Assembly: GCF_026460985.1 (NCBI RefSeq)
Contig: NZ_JAPKNM010000082.1
Span: forward strand, 1-62,627
Reading direction: 5' to 3'
DNA: 62,627 bases
DNA from: Sphingomonas sp.
GTDB lineage: Bacteria > Pseudomonadota > Alphaproteobacteria > Sphingomonadales > Sphingomonadaceae
A program made the position numbers and the translations under genes. Shown here piece after piece: positions 25,996-38,174 of the stretch. The notes under the pieces were generated by a model that was not told where the DNA came from, made no database searches, and saw nothing but the letters and a program-made list of their open reading frames with translations. Each line of letters begins with the position of its first letter. Position 1 is the stretch's first letter.

Positions 25996-27015
25996 CTAGC
26001 GTTCGCAGCCCGGGCCGCGACACTTGCCGTCGGCGAGCGAATAGTAGGTGTTGTGGCTGCCCGGGTCGGTCGGCCACGCGATGCCTGGCGACAGGAGGAA
26101 GGTGGCGGAACGACCGCCGTACATGCCGCGAGGGATCAGTGTCGGGCGAAGCACCACATAAGTGCGGGGGCCGAGATGTTCTGGATGGACCGGAGCCAGA
26201 TAGCCCGTGGGGCTCGTGCGAGTCAGCGCTGCCGATAGCCGTTCGAGGTCCGTCTTAGCTGCTGGACGGATCGTGCCTTCCGCGATCAATTGGGCGATGC
26301 CTGCGGCTCCTGGGCGCACGCGGTCGCGACGGATCGCCACGGCGGAGCGGAGTTCACCCGAGTCCAGCGCGGTAACCGGCGCGCCAGCCGCACGCCTGTC
26401 TATGTCGAAGCTGCTCGGGCCGTAGCCGCCCTGAAAATCATCGATGCGGCGCCCCGTGGCCTCCATCACGGCTGCCGCCAGTCTCTCCAACTCACGACCT
26501 CCTTTATAGGCGTATGTCGCTCGCCCGCAGGCTCCCGTCTGTCCCCGGCTCTGAAAGCGCACGGGTATCGCGCCGGGCACTCCGGCCACCGCCTGGTCGT
26601 AATAGCCGTACGCCAATATGGCGCGCAGACGCCGGTGCGGGAAGCGGCGGAGGTCCCAGATGGTCGCTTCATAGGCGGAGAGAATGAGTACCACCGGAGG
26701 ACCGCTGGCGCTGCCGGTCACGGCGATGACGCCGGTTTCGTGCGGCGTGCCCCCGATCACCAGGTCTGTCGATTGGCTGCCCTCATACGCCCCGAGTGCG
26801 ATGATCTTTGCCCCCGCGACGGTGCGTGTCGGCAGGCAGAGGCCGTATAGGTGACCGCCGCCCGGCTCGGCGGGAGTGATCGGTGGAGGGGCTGGGTAGA
26901 CGCGGGGATCGTCTTGCGACTGCATGGTGCCCTCCGATCGAGGCGCCATGGCGACGAGCGTCGCGGCGGGAGTAAGGGCGGCGACGCATAGCGCCACAGG
27001 GATCAGAGCCTTCAT
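25996..27015 (-). CDS. Unrecognised secreted protein inside the oxidase cluster
   Basis: 339 residues with a signal peptide ([22 protein letters not shown]). I recognise no family. The N-terminal part has a beta-rich domain with [18 protein letters not shown] and [11 protein letters not shown], where a single Asp/Arg pattern might be an active site, but this is not evidence of activity. The last residues hold two cysteines (CRGPGC). Codon use is looser than in neighbours, with more CGA, ATA and GTA-type codons. It separates ctaD from cyoE, which are usually adjacent, and is cut off from ctaD by a terminator. Late insertion into the cluster is likely. Confidence 0.75.
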   Translation of the reverse strand: MKALIPVALCVAALTPAATLVAMAPRSEGTMQSQDDPRVYPAPPPITPAEPGGGHLYGLCLPTRTVAGAKIIALGAYEGSQSTDLVIGGTPHETGVIAVTGSASGPPVVLILSAYEATIWDLRRFPHRRLRAILAYGYYDQAVAGVPGAIPVRFQSRGQTGACGRATYAYKGGRELERLAAAVMEATGRRIDDFQGGYGPSSFDIDRRAAGAPVTALDSGELRSAVAIRRDRVRPGAAGIAQLIAEGTIRPAAKTDLERLSAALTRTSPTGYLAPVHPEHLGPRTYVVLRPTLIPRGMYGGRSATFLLSPGIAWPTDPGSHNTYYSLADGKCRGPGCER

Positions 27016-27080
27016 GCCGCGTCTCCTCCTCCGCAGAGGCTATTCGTTCCCAGTTTACGAACTCTGAACCGCGCGCGGCC

Positions 27081-27117
27081 ACCAAAACGAAAACGCCCCG
27101 GAGTTTCCTCCGGGGCG
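27081..27117 (-). terminator. Rho-independent terminator after ctaD
   Basis: On the minus strand, a perfect 10-bp GC stem (CGCCCCGGAG/CTCCGGGGCG) with a 4-nt loop is followed by TTTTCGTTTT. It lies 25 bp past the ctaD stop and shows that coxB-ctaD form their own transcript. Confidence 0.88.
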
Positions 27118-27141
27118 CTTCGGTTTCCGGCTGGGCCGGGA

Positions 27142-29938
<2,797 letters not shown>

Positions 29939-30115
29939 CGTTTATATTCACCCTGTTCGCGTGGCTGCGCCGTAGGCGAGAAAAGGAAAAGCTACCGAGT
30001 CCGCGGCCTATACGACGCTCAAGGCCATTCTCAACCCTTTTTGATGGGGCCGTTGCGGGCGATGGGTGCAGACCCTAAGAGTCGCCGCCATCCAAACCCC
30101 GTGGGAGTGCGCGCG
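29939..30115. promoter_or_regulatory. Divergent promoter region of coxB and pyrE
   Basis: 177 bp separate the two divergent starts. The half nearest coxB is AT-richer (for example around 29940-30000), consistent with promoters. I cannot name boxes reliably. No attenuator-like hairpin with T-run is seen before pyrE. Confidence 0.35.
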
Positions 30116-30700
30116 TTGACCGGTGACGAGATTCTGGAGGAGTTCCGCGCCGCGGATGCGCTGCTCGAGGGTCATTTCATCCTCTCCTCGGGGCTCAGGA
30201 GCTCGCGCTATCTCCAGTGCGCGCGGGTGTTGATGGATCCCGCGCGGGGCGCGCGCCTCGCGGAGGCGCTGGCGGCGCAAATTCCCGAGGATCTCCGCGC
30301 GCAGATCAGCGCGGTGGTGTCACCGGCGATGGGCGGCGTGATCGCCGGGCACGAGATGGCGCGCGCATTGGGCGTCGAAGCGATGTTCGTCGAGCGCCCC
30401 ACCGGCACTTTCGAGCTGCGCCGCGGCTTCCGGCTCGAGCCCGGGCAGAAGGTGCTGATGATGGAGGACGTCGTCACCACCGGCCTCTCCTCGCGCGAGG
30501 CGATCAGGGCGATCGAGGAAGCGGGCGGGCAAGTGATCGCCATGGCCTCGCTGGTCGATCGCTCGGGCGGCAATGCGGCGTTCGACGTGCCCTTCTTCCC
30601 GCTGATGCGGCTCGACGTGCCGGCCTACGAACCCGACGCGCTGCCTCCCGAGCTCGCGGCGATCCCGGCGGTCAAGCCGGGGAGCCGGGCGGAAGCATGA
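30116..30700 (+). CDS. pyrE: Orotate phosphoribosyltransferase
   Basis: Adds ribose-5-phosphate from PRPP to orotate in pyrimidine synthesis. 194 residues from a TTG start that gives the family N-terminus [25 protein letters not shown] lies 11 nt upstream. A GTG at 30107 and an ATG at 30062 are in-frame alternatives. The PRPP loop [14 protein letters not shown] is at 113-126, and [15 protein letters not shown] is typical. It overlaps pdxJ by 4 nt (ATGA), giving a pyrE-pdxJ operon. Confidence 0.95.
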   Translation: MTGDEILEEFRAADALLEGHFILSSGLRSSRYLQCARVLMDPARGARLAEALAAQIPEDLRAQISAVVSPAMGGVIAGHEMARALGVEAMFVERPTGTFELRRGFRLEPGQKVLMMEDVVTTGLSSREAIRAIEEAGGQVIAMASLVDRSGGNAAFDVPFFPLMRLDVPAYEPDALPPELAAIPAVKPGSRAEA

Positions 30701-31449
30701 CCGGCAAGCTCCGGCACGCCGACGAGAGGCGGCTTCGCCTGGGGGTCAATATCGACCATGTCGCGACCGTGCGGAACGCGCGCGGTTCGGGCTATCCCGA
30801 TCCGGTGCGTGCGGCGCTGTTGGCGGCCGAAGCCGGGGCCGACGGCATCACCGCGCATCTGCGCGAGGACCGGCGCCACATCACCGACGACGACATCGCC
30901 CGGCTCTCCGCCGAGCTGACCGTCCCGCTCAACCTCGAGATGGCGGCGACCGAGGAGATGCTGGCGATCGCGCTCCGCCATCGCCCGCATGCGGTGTGCA
31001 TCGTCCCCGAGAAGCGCGAGGAGCGCACCACCGAGGGCGGGCTCGACGCCGCGGGCCAGCACAACCATCTCGCGCCGATGGTGGCCAGGCTGCTCGACGC
31101 CGGCTGCCGCGTGTCGCTGTTCATCGAGCCCGACGAGCGCCAGGTCGACGCGGCGCTGCGCCTGCGCGCGCCCGTCGTCGAGCTACACACCGGCCGCTAT
31201 TGCGAGCTGGCGGAGGACGCGCGCGCCGAGGAGCTGCGGCGCATCGCCGACGCCGCCGCGCTCGCCGCCAAGGCCGGGCTCGAGCCGCATGCGGGCCACG
31301 GGCTCACCTTCGACAATGTCGTCCCGATCGCCGCGATCCCGCAGGTGATGGAGCTCAATATCGGTCATTTCCTGATCGGCGAGGCGATCTTCGATGGCCT
31401 CGCGCCGGTGGTCCAGCGCATGCGCGCGCTGATGGATTCGGCGCGGTGA
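30697..31449 (+). CDS. pdxJ: Pyridoxine 5'-phosphate synthase
   Basis: Condenses 1-deoxy-D-xylulose 5-phosphate with 3-amino-2-oxopropyl phosphate in vitamin B6 synthesis. 250 residues. The markers are [37 protein letters not shown] and [10 protein letters not shown], which place catalytic His and Glu residues. The start overlaps the pyrE stop. It is followed by a palindromic repeat and acpS, the same pdxJ-acpS-lepB order found in many alphaproteobacteria. Confidence 0.97.
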   Translation: MTGKLRHADERRLRLGVNIDHVATVRNARGSGYPDPVRAALLAAEAGADGITAHLREDRRHITDDDIARLSAELTVPLNLEMAATEEMLAIALRHRPHAVCIVPEKREERTTEGGLDAAGQHNHLAPMVARLLDAGCRVSLFIEPDERQVDAALRLRAPVVELHTGRYCELAEDARAEELRRIADAAALAAKAGLEPHAGHGLTFDNVVPIAAIPQVMELNIGHFLIGEAIFDGLAPVVQRMRALMDSAR

Positions 31450-31459
31450 GGGGCCTCCG

Positions 31460-31604
31460 AAATCCTCCCCGGAACGGGGAGGGGGACCGCGCCCGCAGGG
31501 CGTGGTGGAGGGGGGCCCGCTCTCCTCATTGCCTCACGCTCGCGGATGGCGGGCCCCCTCCACCATGCTACGCATGGTCCCCCTCCCCGTGCCGGGGAGG
31601 ATTT
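31460..31604. repeat. GC-rich palindromic repeat, type B (copy 6), donates RBS
   Basis: Ends AAATCCTCCCCGGAACGGGG and GTGCCGGGGAGGATTTT. Inner arms GGGACC.../GGTCCC and GGAGGGGGGCCCGC/GCGGGCCCCCTCC pair strongly. It sits between pdxJ and acpS in one operon. The final GGGGAGG serves as the Shine-Dalgarno sequence of acpS. The rightward frame is stop-free across the whole unit (ILPGTGRGT...PRAGED), matching the layout of the coding copy in gluQRS. Confidence 0.9.
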
Positions 31605-31609
31605 TCAGC

Positions 31610-32023
31610 ATGATCCTCGGCCTCGGCTCCGACCTGTGCAACATCGAGCGGATCCAGTCCTCGCTCGACCGGTTCGGCACGCGCTTCGAGCAGCGTGCCT
31701 TCACCGAGATCGAGATCAGGAAGGCCGATCGCCGTCCGCACACGCGCGCCGCGACGCTCGCCAAGCGCTTCGCCGCCAAGGAGGCTTATTCCAAGGCGGT
31801 CGGAACCGGGTTCAAGCAGGGGGTGTTCCTCAAGGACATCGGTGTCGTCAACGCGCCCTCGGGTGCGCCGACGCTGGCGTTGACCGGGGGCGCGAAGGCG
31901 AGGCTTGACGCCATCACCCCCGATGGCCACGTCGCGAAGGTGCATCTCACGCTGACCGACGATCATCCCTGGGCCTTCGCCATGGTGATGATCGAAGCGA
32001 TCGCGGTCGGGAAGGACGATTGA
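31610..32023 (+). CDS. acpS: Holo-[acyl-carrier-protein] synthase
   Basis: Transfers 4'-phosphopantetheine from CoA to acyl carrier protein. 137 residues. The motifs [14 protein letters not shown] (metal Asp8 region) and [16 protein letters not shown] are complete. The ATG is 9 nt after GGAGG from the repeat edge. The stop overlaps the lepB start. A frame extending upstream exists only because the repeat is free of stops. Confidence 0.96.
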   Translation: MILGLGSDLCNIERIQSSLDRFGTRFEQRAFTEIEIRKADRRPHTRAATLAKRFAAKEAYSKAVGTGFKQGVFLKDIGVVNAPSGAPTLALTGGAKARLDAITPDGHVAKVHLTLTDDHPWAFAMVMIEAIAVGKDD

Positions 32024-32904
32024 TGACCTTGGCCGCGGATGAGTTGGCGTTGACGCACGAAGAGGGTTTCGAGGAGCAGGCGGCAGAGACGCGGCGCGCC
32101 ACCGACTGGTGGGCCGAGCTGCGCGGCATCGTGTGGCTGGTGCTGGCGGTGCTCGGCTTCCACAGCCTCGTCGCCAAGCCCTTCTACATCCCGTCCGAAT
32201 CGATGATGCCGGGGCTGCTGGTCGGCGATCGGCTGGTCGTCACCAAATATCCCTATGGCTACAGTTTCGTCACGCCGACCTTCCACTTGCTGCCCTTCAT
32301 CCCGGGCCGGCTGTTCGGCCGGCTGCCCGAGCGCGGCGACGTGGTGATCGTCACCCCGCCGGGGACCGAGACCGACTATATCAAGCGCGTCATCGGCCTG
32401 CCCGGCGACAGGATCGCGGTGCGCGAGGGCGTGGTCTGGCTGAATGGCAAGCCGATCCCGCGCCGCGCCGCGGGCACGCGCGACGTGCCGGTCGATCCCA
32501 ATACGCGCTGCGACGCCGATCACTATCCCGGCCTGCGGGTGACCGCCGCCAGCGGCAGGCAGGTATGTCGCCTGCCGATCTTCCGCGAGACGCTGCCGGG
32601 CGGCCGCTCGTACGACACGGTCGACAAGGGCTGGAGCCCGGGCGACAATTATCCCGAGATCCGCGTGCCCGAGGGCCGCGTCTTCCTGATGGGCGACAAT
32701 CGCGACAACAGCGCCGACAGCCGCTTCTCGATCGCGCAGAACGGCCTGGGCGGCCCGGTGCCCTGGGAGAATATCGGCGGCCGCGCCGAGTTCATCACCT
32801 TCTCGCTGGACGGCAGCGCGAGTTGGAACCCCCTGAGCTGGCCCGGCTCGTTCCGCTCGGGCCGCGCGGGCACTTCGCTCCATCCGACGCAGGAACCCCG
32901 ATGA
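32023..32904 (+). CDS. lepB: Signal peptidase I
   Basis: Cleaves signal peptides at the outer face of the inner membrane. 293 residues with a cytoplasmic start (1-32), one anchor helix (GIVWLVLAVLGFHSLVA), catalytic Ser60 in YIPSESMMPGLLVGD, Lys121 in DYIKRVIGLPGD, and box E GDNRDNSADSR. The extra loop (about 85-102 and 150-200) is typical of proteobacterial forms. The ATG overlaps the acpS stop; the TTG three bases upstream is an alternative. Confidence 0.96.
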   Translation: MTLAADELALTHEEGFEEQAAETRRATDWWAELRGIVWLVLAVLGFHSLVAKPFYIPSESMMPGLLVGDRLVVTKYPYGYSFVTPTFHLLPFIPGRLFGRLPERGDVVIVTPPGTETDYIKRVIGLPGDRIAVREGVVWLNGKPIPRRAAGTRDVPVDPNTRCDADHYPGLRVTAASGRQVCRLPIFRETLPGGRSYDTVDKGWSPGDNYPEIRVPEGRVFLMGDNRDNSADSRFSIAQNGLGGPVPWENIGGRAEFITFSLDGSASWNPLSWPGSFRSGRAGTSLHPTQEPR

Positions 32905-34070
32905 CCGCCGATTCCCCCAAGAGCGAAGGCATCAAGGTCGTCCATGAGCCCGGCCCCAACGAGCTGCGCGATCCGATCGTCCGCGCCGAGCTGAAGCGCG
33001 CCTCGGTCTGGTTCGGGCTGGCGATCGGCGTGGCGCTGGTCGTGCTGCTGATCCAGCCCTTGCTGATCATCTTCGGCGGGCTCGTCGTCGCCTCGATGCT
33101 CGACGGCGGCGCGCGGCTGCTCGGGCGCGTGCTGCCGATCCCGCGCGGGCTGCGGCTGATCATCGTGGTGCTGCTCGTCCTCGCCTTCCTCGGCAGCGTC
33201 TTCTACCTGACCGGCGTCCAGATCGCGCTCCAGGCCGAGCAGCTCCGCACCACGCTGGAGATTCAGGGCAATCGCGTCGTCGAATGGATCTCGAGCCTCG
33301 GCCTGATGCCCGGTCGCTCCGACCTCACCGGGATCGCGCAGCAGGCGCTCGGCTCGATCGGCCGGCTCACCTCGGCGGTGGGTTCGGTGATCGGCGCGGC
33401 GGCGAGCCTGCTGATGGTGCTGTCGATCGGCCTGTTCGTGGCGATCGAGCCGCGCATCTACGAGCGCGGCCTGCAATGGATGGTCCCGGTCGACGCGCGC
33501 GACGATTTCTCGGTGACGATCGGGCGGATGGCGCGGACGCTGCGCGTGCTGCTCGGCGGCCGCCTGCTCGGCATGGTGTTCGAGGGCGTCCTGACCTGGA
33601 TCCTGCTCAGCATCGTCGGCGTGCCGATGGCAATGCTGCTCGGGATCATCACCGGCATCCTCGCCTTCATTCCCAATATCGGGGCCTTCGTGAGCGGCGT
33701 GCTGATGGTCGCGGTGGGGTTCAGCGCGGGATACGATCAGGGGCTGTGGGCGATCGCGGTCTATTTCGGAGTGCAGACCTTCGACGGCTATGTGCTGATC
33801 CCGCTCGTCGCCAAGAAGACCGTCGACCTGCCGCCCGCGCTCACGCTCTCGGCGCAGATCCTGGCGAGTACCTTGTTCGGCTTCATGGGACTCGCGCTCG
33901 CCGATCCAATCGTCGCGATGATCAAGGTGGCGCTGGAGAGCGAGGCCGAGCGCGCGGCGCGGGTCCAGCGCACCGAGCCGCGCGGCTTCCACTGGCGTGT
34001 CCGCCACCGCGACACCGTCGCCGGCGCGGCGACGATCGCGGAACCGCCGGCACAGCCCCCCGTTACCTGA
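32901..34070 (+). CDS. AI-2E family transporter (PerM/YdiK-type membrane protein)
   Basis: 389 residues with about eight membrane spans, arranged as in the AI-2E exporter superfamily: an early pair (SVWFGLAIGVALVVLLIQPL; GLRLIIVVLLVLAFLG), a long central amphipathic region, then the conserved FIPNIGAFVSGVLM and the late LPPALTLSAQILASTLFGF. Members include autoinducer exporters and sodium/proton antiporters, so the substrate is open. The start overlaps the lepB stop by 4 nt. Confidence 0.9.
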   Translation: MTADSPKSEGIKVVHEPGPNELRDPIVRAELKRASVWFGLAIGVALVVLLIQPLLIIFGGLVVASMLDGGARLLGRVLPIPRGLRLIIVVLLVLAFLGSVFYLTGVQIALQAEQLRTTLEIQGNRVVEWISSLGLMPGRSDLTGIAQQALGSIGRLTSAVGSVIGAAASLLMVLSIGLFVAIEPRIYERGLQWMVPVDARDDFSVTIGRMARTLRVLLGGRLLGMVFEGVLTWILLSIVGVPMAMLLGIITGILAFIPNIGAFVSGVLMVAVGFSAGYDQGLWAIAVYFGVQTFDGYVLIPLVAKKTVDLPPALTLSAQILASTLFGFMGLALADPIVAMIKVALESEAERAARVQRTEPRGFHWRVRHRDTVAGAATIAEPPAQPPVT

Positions 34071-34089
34071 GCCATCCCGGGGAGACCCT

Positions 34090-34722
34090 ATGCTGCTCCA
34101 CGACTATTTCCGCTCGTCCGCCGCCTATCGCGTCCGCATCGCGCTCAACCTCAAGGGCGTCGCCTATGAGCGGCGCGACGTGATGCTGCTCGAGAACCAG
34201 CAATACGGCCCCGAGCATCTCGCGCTGAACCCGCAGGGCCTCGTCCCCGCGCTTGAGGTCGAGGGCAGGGTGCTGACCCAGAGCCTGGCGATCATCGACT
34301 GGCTCGACGCGCATTATCCCGAGCCGCGGCTGATCCCCGCCGATCCCGACGCCCGCGCCGCCGCGCTCGCCCAGGCCCTGGTGGTCGCGGCCGATATCCA
34401 TCCGCTCAACAACCTCCGGGTGATGCGCTGGCTCAAGCACGAGCTCGGCGCCGAGGACGCCAAGCGCGACGAATGGACGCGCCACTGGATCGCCGAGGGC
34501 TTCGCGGCGCTGGAGGCGCTGGCGGGGGAGGGGGACGGGCCCTTTCTCGGCGGCGCGGCGCCCAATATCGCCGACGTCTTCCTGGTCCCCCAGATGTTCA
34601 ACGCGCGCCGCTTCGACACGCCGCTGGAGGCCTATCCGAAGCTCGTCCGCGCCGATGCCGCCGCGCAGGTGATCGAGGCCTTCGCCGCCGCGCATCCGGA
34701 TCGCGTGGCGCCACATGCGTAG
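34090..34722 (+). CDS. maiA: Maleylacetoacetate isomerase (zeta-class glutathione transferase)
   Basis: 210 residues. Isomerises maleylacetoacetate to fumarylacetoacetate in tyrosine breakdown, using glutathione. N-terminal thioredoxin fold with RSSAAYRVRIALNLKG (active-site Ser9/Ser10 in the zeta SSC-type motif, here SSA) and QSLAIIDWLDAHYP for glutathione binding. The helical C-terminal domain contains NIADVFLVPQMFNARRF. Other tyrosine pathway genes are absent nearby. The missing Cys of the usual SSCS motif is seen in many relatives. Confidence 0.92.
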   Translation: MLLHDYFRSSAAYRVRIALNLKGVAYERRDVMLLENQQYGPEHLALNPQGLVPALEVEGRVLTQSLAIIDWLDAHYPEPRLIPADPDARAAALAQALVVAADIHPLNNLRVMRWLKHELGAEDAKRDEWTRHWIAEGFAALEALAGEGDGPFLGGAAPNIADVFLVPQMFNARRFDTPLEAYPKLVRADAAAQVIEAFAAAHPDRVAPHA

Positions 34723-34729
34723 TCAAAAA

Positions 34730-34896
34730 CAAAGCCCCTCCCCTTCAGGAGGTGCAGGTCGGTCATGCCCCCGGCATGACCTAATCGATGCGGGGCATCG
34801 ATTACCTGCACCTGGGTTGGGGGTGGGGCAGTGCCTCAAGCTCTGTCGCCCGCGGACAGGCCCCACCCCAACCCCTCCCCTGAAGGGGAGGGGCTT
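34730..34896. repeat. GC-rich palindromic repeat, type D with cloverleaf-like middle (copy 7)
   Basis: The ends are AAAGCCCCTCCCCTTCAGGA and CCCCTGAAGGGGAGGGGCTT. Inside is a 10-bp stem AGGTGCAGGT/ACCTGCACCT that encloses two further perfect hairpins: GGTCATGCC/GGCATGACC and TAATCGATGC/GCATCGATTA. The whole unit can fold as a multi-branched structure. The right edge supplies the Shine-Dalgarno GGGGAGGGG of the TonB receptor gene. Confidence 0.9.
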
Positions 34897-34897
34897 A

Positions 34898-36937
34898 ATG
34901 ATCATCGGCACGCTGCTGCTTGCCGCCCCGGCGCTTGCCCAGACCGCCCCCGACGAGATCGTCGTCACCGGCCGCGGGCTCGACGCGCCGCCGGGGGACG
35001 CCGCCTATGACGTCGTCACCGTGGAGCGCGAGCGGCTCGCCGGCACGGCGAGCAATCGCCTCGAGGACGTGCTGCATGACGTCGCGGGCGTGGCGCAGTT
35101 CCGCCGCTCGGACTCGCGCTCGGCGCATCCGACGAGCCAAGGCGTGACGCTGCGCGGGCTCGGCGGCAATGCCTCGAGCCGCGCATTGCTGCTGCTCGAC
35201 GGCGTGCCCCAGGCCGATCCGTTCGGCGGCTGGGTCGCCTTCCCGGCCTATCTCCCCGATCGGCTCGCCGCGATCCGCGTCACGCGCGGCGGGGGCAGCG
35301 GCTATGCCGGGCCCGGCGCGCTCGCCGGGACGATCGAGCTGACGAGCGGCACGCCCGCCGATCTCGGCCCGCTCCAGCTCCGCGCGGCCTATGGCAGCCG
35401 CGACAGCATGGACGCGAGCGCGGTCGGTTCGGCGACGCTCGGCCAGGGCTTCGTCACGATCGCCGGGCAATATTCCCGCGGCGACGGCTTCGTGCCGATC
35501 GTCGAGGACCAGCGCGGCCCCGCCGATCGTGCAGCGCCCTATGAGCAAGCGAGCCTGGCGCTGCGCGGCGTGGTCGACATGGGCGGCGGTGCCGAGCTCC
35601 AGGCCAATGTCTCGGGCTTCACCGACCGGCGCGACCGCGGCCTGGACTTCACCCGGATCGCCAGCGACGGCGCCGACGCCAGCATCCGCCTGGTCAAGCG
35701 CGGCGGCTGGGGCTGGTCGGCGCTCGCTTATGTGCAGACGCGCCAGTTCGCGAGCGGCTTCGCCAGCGTCGACGACACGCGCAGCGCCGCCGCGCCCACG
35801 CTCGACCAGTACAATGTCCCCGCGACCGGGATCGGCGGCCGGATCGAGCTCCAGCCCCCGATCGGCGGCGGGGTCACGCTGCGGCTCGGCAGCGACGTGC
35901 GCCACGTCTCGGGCCGCACGCAGGAGCGCTATACCTATGTCGCGGGAGCCCCCACGCGCCGCCGCGTCGCGGGTGGCGAGAGCAGCACGATCGGCGGCTT
36001 CCTCGATGCGAGCTACGAGGCTGGTCCGCTCACGCTCAGCGCGGGCGGACGGCTCGATCGCTGGACGATCGCCAAGGGCTCGCTGGTCGAGCGTCCGCTC
36101 GCCGGCGGCGCCGCGCTCACCGACCTCGCCTTCGCGGACCGCAGCGGCACCGAGGCGACCGGCCGGATCGGCGCTGCCTATGCGGCGGGCGCGGTCACCC
36201 TGCGCGCCGCCGCCTATCGCGGCTGGCGGCTACCCACGCTCAACGAACTCTACCGCCCGTTCCGCGTCGGCGCCGACGCTACCGCCGCCAACGCCGCGCT
36301 CGATCCCGAGCGGCTGACCGGCGCGGAGATCGGCCTCGACTGGCGCCCCGCGCCCGCGCTGACGTTCCGCGCCACCGGCTATTGGAACCGCCTCGACGAC
36401 GCGATCGCCAACGTCACGCTCGCCAGCGGCCCCGGCAATTTTCCCGGCGTCGGCTTCGTCTCGGCCGCTGGGGTCTATCGCCAGCGCCGGAACCTCGATG
36501 CCGTCGAGGCGAGGGGCGTCGAGCTCGACGGTAGGTTCGAGCGCGGCCCGGTGAGCCTGTCGGCATCCTACGCCTTCGCCGATTCGCGCGTCCATGCCTC
36601 GGGAATCGCCGCCGCGCTCGACGGTCTCCGTCCCGCCCAGACCGCGCAGCACCAGGCCTCGGCGACTTTGGCCTGGCGCCGCGGCGATCTCGGCGCGGCG
36701 ATCACTGCGCGCTATGCCTCGCCGCAATATGAGGACGACCAGAACAGCCGTGAACTCGCCGACGCGCTCACCTTCGACGCGGCCGCCGCGCTGCCGCTGA
36801 CGCGCAGCCTGACCGCCGAGGCGCGGGCGGAGAATATCGCCGATGCCCGCGTCGAGGCCGGGATCAGCGGCCCTGGCGTGATCGAGCGCGCGACGCCGCG
36901 GACGCTCTGGCTGGGGCTGCGTTACCGGCTGCGGTAG
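34898..36937 (+). CDS. TonB-dependent outer-membrane receptor
   Basis: 679 residues with a short signal peptide (MIIGTLLLAAPALA). A TonB-box-like DEIVVTG follows, then a plug domain (SNRLEDVLHDVAGVAQFRR; GVTLRGLGGNASSRALLLLDGVP; TRGGGSGYAGPGALAGTIEL) and a barrel ending in LWLGLRYRLR, with the aromatic/Arg end typical of this superfamily. Barrel strands ~ 170-679. The ligand cannot be read; size and plug are like those of siderophore or vitamin receptors. The ribosome binding site comes from a palindromic repeat. Confidence 0.93.
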   Translation: MIIGTLLLAAPALAQTAPDEIVVTGRGLDAPPGDAAYDVVTVERERLAGTASNRLEDVLHDVAGVAQFRRSDSRSAHPTSQGVTLRGLGGNASSRALLLLDGVPQADPFGGWVAFPAYLPDRLAAIRVTRGGGSGYAGPGALAGTIELTSGTPADLGPLQLRAAYGSRDSMDASAVGSATLGQGFVTIAGQYSRGDGFVPIVEDQRGPADRAAPYEQASLALRGVVDMGGGAELQANVSGFTDRRDRGLDFTRIASDGADASIRLVKRGGWGWSALAYVQTRQFASGFASVDDTRSAAAPTLDQYNVPATGIGGRIELQPPIGGGVTLRLGSDVRHVSGRTQERYTYVAGAPTRRRVAGGESSTIGGFLDASYEAGPLTLSAGGRLDRWTIAKGSLVERPLAGGAALTDLAFADRSGTEATGRIGAAYAAGAVTLRAAAYRGWRLPTLNELYRPFRVGADATAANAALDPERLTGAEIGLDWRPAPALTFRATGYWNRLDDAIANVTLASGPGNFPGVGFVSAAGVYRQRRNLDAVEARGVELDGRFERGPVSLSASYAFADSRVHASGIAAALDGLRPAQTAQHQASATLAWRRGDLGAAITARYASPQYEDDQNSRELADALTFDAAAALPLTRSLTAEARAENIADARVEAGISGPGVIERATPRTLWLGLRYRLR

Positions 36938-36945
36938 CGCGACAA

Positions 36946-36969
36946 CTCCTCCCCGTTCCGGGGAGGATC
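36946..36969. terminator. GC hairpin between convergent genes (half-size palindromic repeat, copy 8)
   Basis: TCCTCCCCG-TT-CCGGGGAGGA forms an uninterrupted hairpin immediately between the TonB receptor and the convergent glycosyltransferase. It is a single terminal hairpin of the palindromic repeat family. It may act as a terminator for both genes. Confidence 0.65.
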
Positions 36970-38070
36970 TTAGAAACCCTGCTGTTGCCCCGCTACCAGC
37001 CGGTCGAACAGCGCGAGATACTCCGCGATCGGATCCCCATCGGCCGCGACGGGCGCGGGCCGCGTGCGGCCGGGCGTGAGCCAATCGTCCAGCGCCGCGA
37101 CCAAGGCTGCCGGGTCCTCGCGCGGGACGATTGTCCCCAGGTCCGGCGCCGTCACGATCTCGCGCACCGCGACGCTCGATTCGGTCGAGACCACCGGCGT
37201 GCCCACCGACAGCGCCTCGCGCAGCACCCCGGGCACGCCTTCGAAATCCGAGGTGAGCGCAACCACCGTCGCACCGGCGAGCGCGGGCAGCGGATCGCCG
37301 GCATGGCCGGGCATCGACACCCGCGCCGCCAGCCCGAGCGCCGCCACCTGCTTCTCGAGTGCCGCCCGCGCGCTGCCCTCGCCGAGGATCAGGAGCTGCA
37401 CCTGCCTGTCCGCGATCCGCGGCAGCGCCGCGATCAGCCGGTCCCAGCGCTTCTGCGGCTCGAGCCGTCCGACGCCGACGATATAGCGTCCCGCGGGCAA
37501 GGGCATCGGCGCGGCATCGGGCCGCGCGGCCGCGGGCGGATTGGCAATCACGCTCACGCGCTCGGGCGGCATCCGCATCTCGGCCACGGCCTCCGCCGCC
37601 ATCGCCGGGGTCATCGCCACGACATGGTCGAGGAAGCGCGGATGGAGCCGCAGCCAGCGCCGATAGGCCCAGGCGCCGAGGCGGCCCTGCTCGGGGCGGA
37701 CCAATGCGTTCGATACCTTGGCGACGATCGGCGGGGATGTGCGGCCGAGGTAGAAGCGGGTCAGCGCCGCGACCGCGCTATAGTGGTTGCCGGGGCAGAA
37801 GACGAGGTCGGGCGCGCTCGCGCGGACATGCTCGCCCAGCCTGAAGAGCGCCGAATAGCGCGCGTCGCCGAGCATGATCAGCTCGATGCCCGGGGGGATC
37901 TCCGCCGCCAGCGGACCCGCGTCGCTGCCCAGCACCAGCGTCACTCGCCGCCCTTCGCGCAGCCAGCCCTCGGCCATGCGCAGCAGCGCGCGCTCGACCC
38001 CGCCGCCGCGCATCGTCTGGGCGCAGCTGAGGATGTGCTGGGCGGTTTTGGAATAGGTGCGGTGCAACAT
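36970..38070 (-). CDS. Glycosyltransferase family 4
   Basis: 366 residues. The GT4/GT-B layout is visible: an N-terminal acceptor domain (CAQTMRGGGVERALLRMAEGWLREG), then a nucleotide-sugar domain with YIVGVGRLEPQKRWDRLIAA and the E-x7-E motif DFEGVPGVLREALSVGTPVV. The ATG at 38070 (MLHRTYSK) has AAGGGC upstream. A longer frame from 38136 is possible but has no site. Probably acts in surface polysaccharide or glycolipid synthesis; the acceptor is unknown. Confidence 0.9.
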   Translation of the reverse strand: MLHRTYSKTAQHILSCAQTMRGGGVERALLRMAEGWLREGRRVTLVLGSDAGPLAAEIPPGIELIMLGDARYSALFRLGEHVRASAPDLVFCPGNHYSAVAALTRFYLGRTSPPIVAKVSNALVRPEQGRLGAWAYRRWLRLHPRFLDHVVAMTPAMAAEAVAEMRMPPERVSVIANPPAAARPDAAPMPLPAGRYIVGVGRLEPQKRWDRLIAALPRIADRQVQLLILGEGSARAALEKQVAALGLAARVSMPGHAGDPLPALAGATVVALTSDFEGVPGVLREALSVGTPVVSTESSVAVREIVTAPDLGTIVPREDPAALVAALDDWLTPGRTRPAPVAADGDPIAEYLALFDRLVAGQQQGF

Positions 38071-38174
38071 ATGCCCTTGTAGATTGCCTCTGTTACGCCC
38101 AAATCGCCCCCGGAATAAACCGCATTCTGCTGCCAATCCGCCATCTCCGCACGGGCGCGCGTAACCGGGGGGCG

